This document shows, one piece after another, positions 7,161 to 11,824 of a stretch of DNA of 11,824 bases. A model generated the notes under the pieces. That model made no database searches, was not told where the DNA came from, and saw nothing but the letters and a program-made list of their open reading frames with translations. Both the position numbers and the translations under genes were made by a program. Origin of the DNA: VBKO01 sp036393835 (lineage in GTDB: Bacteria; Myxococcota; Myxococcia; Myxococcales; 40CM-4-68-19); assembly GCA_036393835.1 (NCBI GenBank), contig DASWGI010000007.1, forward strand, positions 1-11,824, read 5' to 3'. Positions within the stretch are counted from its first letter, which is position 1; each line of letters opens with the position of its first letter.

Positions 7161-8387
7161 CTACTTCTTCGGCTCGCCGACGAGCGAGAGGAGGTGCCCC
7201 ATCTTGTCGCGCTTCGACTGCAGGTAGTCGGCGTTGTGCTCCGAGTGGCCCACCTCGATGGGCACCCGCTCGACCACCTCGAGGTCGTAGAGCTGCTTGA
7301 GCCCGTCGATCTTCTTCGGGTTGTTGGTCATCAGGCGCATCTTGCGCACGCCGCAGTCCCAGAGGATCTGCGCGCCGATCCCGTAGTCGCGCAGGTCGGC
7401 CTTGAAGCCGAGCTTGTGGTTGGCCTCCACGGTGTCGTGGCCGTCGTCCTGCAGGTTGTACGCGCGCAGCTTGTTGACCAGCCCGATCCCGCGCCCCTCC
7501 TGGTCGAGGTACACCAGCACGCCCTTCCCTACCTGGTCGATCATCTCCAGCGCGCGGTGGAGCTGGGGGCCGCAGTCGCAGCGGCGGGAGCCGAACACGT
7601 CCCCGGTGAGGCACTTGGAGTGGACGCGCACCAGCACCGGCTCGTCGGGCTCCCAGGTGCCCTTCACGAACGCGACGTGGTTCAGCTGGTCGACGTCGTT
7701 CTCGTACGCGATGCAGCGCATCTCACCGCCGAACTCGGTGGGGACCCGGGCCTCGACCGCCCGGCGCACCAGGCGCTCGCGCTGCATGCGGTAGTGGATG
7801 ACGTCGCCGACGCTCAAGATGGACAGCCCATGCTTCGCCGCGAACTTCTCCAGATCCGGCATGCGCGCCATCGTGCCGTCGTCGTTCATCACCTCGCAGA
7901 TGACGCCCGCGGGGTTGAGGCCCGCGAGGCGCGCCAGATCGACCGAACCTTCCGTCTGCCCGGCGCGGACCAGCACGCCTCCCTTGCGCGCCTTGAGCGG
8001 GAAGACGTGCCCGGGTCGCACCACGTCGCTCGGCTTCGCCTCCGGGTCGATGGCCGCCTTGATCGTGGTCGCGCGGTCGGCCGCGCTGATCCCCGTGGTC
8101 ACCCCGCGCGCCGCCTCGATGCTCACCGTGAACGCGGTCGCGTAGGTGCTCTCGTTCTCCTGCACCATCATGGGCAGGCCGAGCCGCTTCACCTGCTCCT
8201 CGGTGAGGCTCAAGCAGATGAGGCCCCGCGCGTTCCGGGCCATGAAGTTGATCGCTTCCGGCGTGACGTGCTGCGCGGCCAGGACCAGGTCGCCTTCGTT
8301 CTCCCGGTCCGCATCGTCGACCAGGATCACCATCCGCCCTTGCCGGATCTCGCCCAGGGCGTGCTCCACCCGCTCGATCTCGGTCAC
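7161..8387 (-). CDS. ribBA: Bifunctional DHBP synthase / GTP cyclohydrolase II
   Basis: The 408-residue protein fuses two riboflavin enzymes. Residues about 1-205 are RibB, which makes 3,4-dihydroxy-2-butanone 4-phosphate from ribulose 5-phosphate. Its motifs are VDDADRENEGDL (23-34), HVTPEAINFMAR (40-51), GVTTGISAADRATTI (95-109) and RPGHVFPL (124-131). Residues about 207-400 are RibA, which opens GTP. They have VRVHSKCLTGDVFGSRRCDC with zinc ligands C259, C270 and C272, then YLDQEGRGIGL (293-303), GHDTVEAN (316-323) and TNNPKK (354-359). Both active sites look complete. The start is GTG at 8387, overlapping the ribE stop as GTGA, with GGGAG about six bases upstream. The frame is open much further upstream through ribE and ribD, but that is a high-GC shadow. 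Confidence 0.96.
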   Translation of the reverse strand: MTEIERVEHALGEIRQGRMVILVDDADRENEGDLVLAAQHVTPEAINFMARNARGLICLSLTEEQVKRLGLPMMVQENESTYATAFTVSIEAARGVTTGISAADRATTIKAAIDPEAKPSDVVRPGHVFPLKARKGGVLVRAGQTEGSVDLARLAGLNPAGVICEVMNDDGTMARMPDLEKFAAKHGLSILSVGDVIHYRMQRERLVRRAVEARVPTEFGGEMRCIAYENDVDQLNHVAFVKGTWEPDEPVLVRVHSKCLTGDVFGSRRCDCGPQLHRALEMIDQVGKGVLVYLDQEGRGIGLVNKLRAYNLQDDGHDTVEANHKLGFKADLRDYGIGAQILWDCGVRKMRLMTNNPKKIDGLKQLYDLEVVERVPIEVGHSEHNADYLQSKRDKMGHLLSLVGEPKK

Positions 8388-8992
8388 GTTCGGCTCCCTC
8401 GGGCCTGGACCAAGCGCGCCACGTGCTTGGCGAGGATGTCCGCCTCCACGTTGACGCGGTCGCCCGCGCGCTTCTTTCCCCAGGTGGTCGCGCGCAAGGT
8501 CTCCGGGATGAGCATCAGCGAGATGGCGTCCGCGCCGACCAGCTCGTTCACCGTGAGGCTGATCCCGTCGAGCGCGACCGACCCCTTTTCCACCACCAGC
8601 GGCAGGAGGTCGGCCGGGACTTCCACCACCACCCGGACGGCCTCGCCGGCCTGCTCGCGGCTGCGAATGCGGCCCACTCCGTCGACGTGGCCGAGAACCA
8701 CGTGACCGCCGAGGCGATCGCCCAGGGCGAGCGGGGACTCCAAATTTACCGCGTCCCCGGGTCGCCGGTCGCCGAGCGTTGTGCGCCGCAGCGTCTCGAC
8801 GGACACGTCGGCGACGAAGCTGGCGTCCCTGCGCTCCACCACCGTCAAGCAGGCGCCGTCCACCGCCACGCTCGCGCCGTGCGCGAGGTCGCCTCCGGGC
8901 AGGCGGGTGCGCACCGCGATCCGCGCGCCACCGCCAGGGACGGGCGCGACCTCGGCGATCGTCCCGACGTCCTCGACCAGCCCGGTGAACAC
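8384..8992 (-). CDS. ribE: Riboflavin synthase alpha chain
   Basis: The 202-residue protein begins with the family's MFTGLVEDVG and consists of two lumazine-binding repeats. The first carries VDGACLTV (44-51) and the second LDGISLTVNE (141-150). GGHVVLGHVDGVG (95-107) joins them, and LIPETLRATTWGKK (161-174) follows. It dismutates two lumazine molecules into riboflavin and the pyrimidine precursor. Length is normal (about 200). The start is GTG at 8992, which fits the invariant N-terminus needed for trimer packing. It lies 9 bp after the ribD stop, with only AGGGG touching the start codon as a possible ribosome-binding site, so coupling to ribD is likely. The last four bases overlap the ribBA start. 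Confidence 0.96.
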   Translation of the reverse strand: MFTGLVEDVGTIAEVAPVPGGGARIAVRTRLPGGDLAHGASVAVDGACLTVVERRDASFVADVSVETLRRTTLGDRRPGDAVNLESPLALGDRLGGHVVLGHVDGVGRIRSREQAGEAVRVVVEVPADLLPLVVEKGSVALDGISLTVNELVGADAISLMLIPETLRATTWGKKRAGDRVNVEADILAKHVARLVQARGSRT

Positions 8993-9001
8993 CCCCTGGT
9001 T

Positions 9002-10108
9002 CTATCGCAGGGGACGGGCGGTGACGAGCAGATCGTCGCCTACCCGGGTGCTGTCCACGATGCGCACGCCGGGGGCCTGGTCCATGCGGCCGGGCCCTTC
9101 GAACCCGGCCCAGGAGAGCGCGCCCTCGCCCGACACCTTGGGTGCGATGAAGAGGTACAGCTCGTCCCAGAGGCGTTGCGAGAGGAAGCCGCCGTGGATG
9201 CGCGCGCCGCCTTCGACCAGCACCGAGGTGAGGCCCCGGCCCGCCAGGCGCCGGAGCAGGTCCTTGAGATCGACCCGGCCCGCCCGGTCGGACCGGCACC
9301 GGACGATCTCAGCGCCCGCGCGCTGCAGCGCCTTCACCCGTCCGGCGGTAGCCCGGAGGGTGCACGCGACCAGGGTCGGCGCTCCAGAGCGCTGCCGGAG
9401 CATGCGCGCTGTCGGCGGCAGACGCGCGGTGGAGTCCACCACCACCCGGACCGGATCGCGCGGCGGCACTCCGCGGGTGACCGAATGGCCGCGCGTGCTG
9501 GGGAGCCGTGAGGTGAGCCTCGGATCGTCGGCCAGCGCGGTCCCGACGCCGACGAGCACGGCGTCCATCTCGTCACGGAGGATGTGCACCAGCATCCGCG
9601 ACTCGCGCCCGCTCACCCAGCGCGAGTCGCCGGTCCGCGTCGCCATCTTGCCGTCGAGCGTGACCGCCGCCTTGAGCATCACCCAGGGCAGCTTGCGGGT
9701 GATGAACTTGAACCACATCTCATTGGCCGCGTCGCACGCGTCGCGCAGCACTCCGACCTCTACCCGGAGACCGGCCGCGCGCAGCCGGCGGATGCCGCGG
9801 CCGTGGACCAGGGGATTCGGATCGACGCTGCCGACGACGACGCGGCGCACGCCCGACGCGAGGATCGCCTCGGTGCACGGCGGCGTCCGGCCGTGGTGGT
9901 TGCAGGGCTCGAGCGTCACATACAGGTCGGCGCCGCGCGCTCTCTCTCCGGCCTTGCGCAGCGCCACCACTTCCGCGTGAGGTCCGCCGGCCTTCTCGTG
10001 GTGGCCCGCGGCGATCACCTTGCCGCGCGAGACCACCAGCGCGCCGACGATCGGGTTGGGATGCGTGCGGCCGCGCCCCTGCTCCGCCTCGACCAGCGCG
10101 TCCAGCAT
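9002..10108 (-). CDS. ribD: Bifunctional pyrimidine deaminase / reductase RibD
   Basis: The 368-residue enzyme deaminates and then reduces the pyrimidine intermediate made by RibA. The deaminase half (1-140) has THPNPIVGALVV (15-26), GGPHAEVVAL with H44 and proton-shuttling E46, and YVTLEPCNHHGRTPPC with zinc ligands C69 and C78. The reductase half (about 142-368) has LKAAVTLDGKMATRTG (145-160), DSRWVSG, VLVGVGTALADDPRLTSR (184-201), VRVVVDSTARLP and SVLVEGGARIHGGFL. Both domains look intact. ATG at 10108 matches the usual (Y/F)M..AL.LA beginning. The 40 bp between nrdR and ribD has GGGAGG but about 24 nt from the ATG, so the ribosome-binding site is poor. No FMN riboswitch is seen in that gap. 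Confidence 0.96.
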   Translation of the reverse strand: MLDALVEAEQGRGRTHPNPIVGALVVSRGKVIAAGHHEKAGGPHAEVVALRKAGERARGADLYVTLEPCNHHGRTPPCTEAILASGVRRVVVGSVDPNPLVHGRGIRRLRAAGLRVEVGVLRDACDAANEMWFKFITRKLPWVMLKAAVTLDGKMATRTGDSRWVSGRESRMLVHILRDEMDAVLVGVGTALADDPRLTSRLPSTRGHSVTRGVPPRDPVRVVVDSTARLPPTARMLRQRSGAPTLVACTLRATAGRVKALQRAGAEIVRCRSDRAGRVDLKDLLRRLAGRGLTSVLVEGGARIHGGFLSQRLWDELYLFIAPKVSGEGALSWAGFEGPGRMDQAPGVRIVDSTRVGDDLLVTARPLR

Positions 10109-10148
10109 GAGCCGCTCGTCGCGCGAGGGGGGCCTCCCGCCGGGCGAG

Positions 10149-10619
10149 CTACTTCTGCTTGCCCTTGCGCTCGTGGATCAGCTCCTTCAGCTCGCTCATG
10201 AACTCGCCCAGGTCCTTGAACGAGCGGTACACCGAGGCGAAGCGCACGTAGGCCACCTCGTCGAGGCGCGACAGCTCGCGCATCACCGACTCGCCGATGA
10301 AGCTGCTCGGCACCTCCTTCTCGCCCAGCTCTTGCAGCCGCCGCTCGATGCCGTCGACGATGGCTTCGATCTGCTCGGAGGAGACCGGCCGCTTCTGGCA
10401 AGCGAGCTGGATGCCCGCCACCACCTTGTGCCGGTCGAAGTTCTCCCGGCGGCCGTCCTTCTTCACCACCATCGGGAGGATCTCCTCGACCCGCTCGTAG
10501 GTGGTGAAGCGCCGCTCGCAGCCCAGGCATTCGCGCCGCCGCCGGATCACCGCGCCCTGGTTGGAGAGGCGCGAGTCGATGACCTTGTTCTCCAACTCGG
10601 CGCAGAACGGGCACTTCAT
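10149..10619 (-). CDS. nrdR: Transcriptional repressor NrdR
   Basis: The 156-residue protein has the two NrdR domains. The zinc ribbon is MKCPFC with C3 and C6, then CLGCERRFTTYERVE with C31 and C34. The ATP-cone (about 49-139) includes VVKKDGRRENFDRHKV, SSEQIEAIVDGIERRL, SSFIGESVM and VAYVRFASVYRSFKDLGEF. NrdR senses ATP/dATP and represses ribonucleotide reductase operons by binding NrdR boxes; no such gene or box is visible in this window. Length is standard. The ATG at 10619 overlaps the glyA stop as ATGA, and the nearest GAGG is about 13 nt upstream, so translation probably depends on coupling to glyA. nrdR next to ribD is a common bacterial order. Confidence 0.97.
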   Translation of the reverse strand: MKCPFCAELENKVIDSRLSNQGAVIRRRRECLGCERRFTTYERVEEILPMVVKKDGRRENFDRHKVVAGIQLACQKRPVSSEQIEAIVDGIERRLQELGEKEVPSSFIGESVMRELSRLDEVAYVRFASVYRSFKDLGEFMSELKELIHERKGKQK

Positions 10620-11824
10620 GCGCGCTGTCCGAGCCTCTTCGCGTAGAGGGGAAAGTGGCGGCAGAGCTCGCGCACCTCGCCGCGCACGCGCTCGTGCACC
10701 CCGGCGTCCTCGGGCGCGTCGAGGACGCGCACGATCAGCTTCGCCACCGTCCGCATCTCGGACGGGCCCATGCCCCGCGTGGTGAGGGCGGGAGTGCCGA
10801 GGCGGAGGCCGCTGGTGACGAACGGCTTCTCCGGATCGCCGGGGATCATGTTCTTGTTGGTGGTGATCCCCGCCTTGCCCAGGGCCGTCTCGGCGATCTT
10901 GCCGGTCAGCTTCTTCGGGCGCAGATCGCACAACATTAGATGCGTGTCGGTCCCGCCCGCCACCAGGCGGAGCCCGCCCTCGATCAGCCCCTGCGCGAGC
11001 GCTTGCGCGTTGTCGAGGATGCGCTGCTGGTACTCCTTGAACTCCGGCCGCAGCGCCTCGCCGAAGGCGACCGCCTTGGCGGCGATGATGTGCTCGAGCG
11101 GCCCGCCCTGGATGCCGGGGAAGACGTTCGAGTCCACCGCCTTGGCGTGCTGCTGCTTGCACAGGATCAGCCCGGAGCGGGGCCCGCGCAGCGTCTTGTG
11201 GGTGGTGGTGGTGACCGCGTCGGCGAGCGGCACCGGGCTGGGGTGGAGGCCGACGGCCACCAGGCCGGCGATGTGCGCGATGTCGCAGATCATCATCGCG
11301 CCCGCCTCCTCGGAGATCTCGCGCAGCCGCACGAAGTCGAGCGTGCGCGGATACGCCGACGCGCCGCAGAGGACGGCGCGGGGCCGGACCTCCTGCGCCA
11401 GCTTGCGCGTGGCGGCGAAATCGATGGTCTCGGTCTTGGGGTCCAGCCCGTAGTGGTGGATCTCGAAGAGCTTGCCGGAGAAGTTCACCGGGGAGCCGTG
11501 CGTGAGGTGGCCGCCCTGGGCGAGCGACAGCGAGAGGATGCGGTCCCCGGGCCGCAGCAGGGCGAAGTACGTGGCCATGTTCGCCTGCGACCCGGCGTGC
11601 GGCTGGACGTTGGCGTGCTCGGCGCCGAAGAGCGCCTTGGCGCGGTCGATGGCGAGCTGCTCGACCTTGTCGACCACCTCGCACCCGCCGTAGTACCGCT
11701 TCCCCGGGAGGCCTTCGGCGTACTTGTTGGTCAGCGGCGATCCGGCCGCCTCGAGCACCGCCTCGGAGACGAAGTTCTCGCTGGCGATCAGCTCGAGCCC
11801 GTCGGCCTGCCGCGCCGTTTCCTC
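10616..11824 (-). CDS. glyA: Serine hydroxymethyltransferase, N-terminally truncated by window edge
   Basis: The last 402 residues are present. The gene continues past the right edge, and roughly 15 N-terminal residues should be missing. The enzyme uses PLP to convert serine and tetrahydrofolate to glycine and methylenetetrahydrofolate. The visible protein begins with LELIASENFVSEAVLEAAGS and LTNKYAEG, then GKRYYGGCE, NVQPHAGSQAN, GGHLTHGSPVNFSG, DIAHIAGLVA and TTTTHKTLRGPRSGL. The PLP-binding lysine is in THK (visible residue 210). GGTDTHLMLCDLR and FVTSGLRLGTPALTTRG follow. One small difference is GLPG where many family members have GYPG. It is the first gene visible of the minus-strand operon and overlaps nrdR by four bases. 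The promoter lies outside the window. Confidence 0.97.
   Translation of the reverse strand, partial: EETARQADGLELIASENFVSEAVLEAAGSPLTNKYAEGLPGKRYYGGCEVVDKVEQLAIDRAKALFGAEHANVQPHAGSQANMATYFALLRPGDRILSLSLAQGGHLTHGSPVNFSGKLFEIHHYGLDPKTETIDFAATRKLAQEVRPRAVLCGASAYPRTLDFVRLREISEEAGAMMICDIAHIAGLVAVGLHPSPVPLADAVTTTTHKTLRGPRSGLILCKQQHAKAVDSNVFPGIQGGPLEHIIAAKAVAFGEALRPEFKEYQQRILDNAQALAQGLIEGGLRLVAGGTDTHLMLCDLRPKKLTGKIAETALGKAGITTNKNMIPGDPEKPFVTSGLRLGTPALTTRGMGPSEMRTVAKLIVRVLDAPEDAGVHERVRGEVRELCRHFPLYAKRLGQRA

Noticed and set aside
9108..9116. TTCGAACCC, resembling the complement of a tRNA T-arm
   Set aside because: It lies inside conserved ribD reductase codons, and no acceptor or anticodon stem can be built around it.
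8388..9299. Minus-strand upstream extension of the ribBA frame
   Set aside because: It overlaps ribE and ribD entirely and is low-complexity. The RibB domain starts at the GTG at 8387 with a ribosome-binding site.
10109..10148. Possible FMN riboswitch in the nrdR-ribD gap
   Set aside because: Forty bases are far too short for the RFN element, and no core motif is present.

Overview
The window is a dense, very GC-rich stretch of bacterial chromosome holding housekeeping genes. The riboflavin/glyA/nusB operon, the leuS-lptE pair next to rpsT, GTG starts and GC-ending codons point to a myxobacterium-type delta-proteobacterium (Myxococcota, perhaps Anaeromyxobacter-like). This is inferred from gene order and composition; no marker proves it. 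LptE implies a Gram-negative cell with lipopolysaccharide.

Layout. Positions 1-221 hold the 3' end of a MazG-type nucleotide pyrophosphohydrolase gene (+). A gap of about 340 bp follows, with inverted repeats and a good sigma70-type promoter for rpsT (S20, +). Converging on rpsT is a minus-strand pair, leuS then lptE. leuS is divergent from asnS (+), and the 105 bp between their starts carries a -10 for each. asnS converges on the end of a long minus-strand operon that enters from the right edge: glyA, nrdR, ribD, ribE, ribBA, ribH, nusB and an orphan M17-peptidase N-terminal-domain protein.

How the genes work together. RibBA, RibD, RibH and RibE give the dedicated steps from GTP and ribulose 5-phosphate to riboflavin, apart from the separate dephosphorylation step. 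GlyA makes glycine and one-carbon units. NrdR represses ribonucleotide reductase genes. NusB is an antitermination factor and RpsT a ribosomal protein. LeuS and AsnS charge tRNAs, and LptE helps place LPS in the outer membrane. The big operon is tightly packed: ATGA, GTGA and TGATG overlaps, or gaps of 0-40 nt.

I found no mobile element, CRISPR array, tRNA, rRNA or defence system. The most unusual sequence is a 115-bp imperfect palindrome at 1339-1453. It runs from the leuS stop codon into the start of lptE and contains four copies of a 13-bp core. In the mRNA it would fold into a long hairpin that buries the lptE ribosome-binding site. Other points of interest are an apparently leaderless asnS, a divergent lumazine synthase, the orphan M17 N-domain protein with a proline-rich tail, and structured DNA upstream of rpsT.
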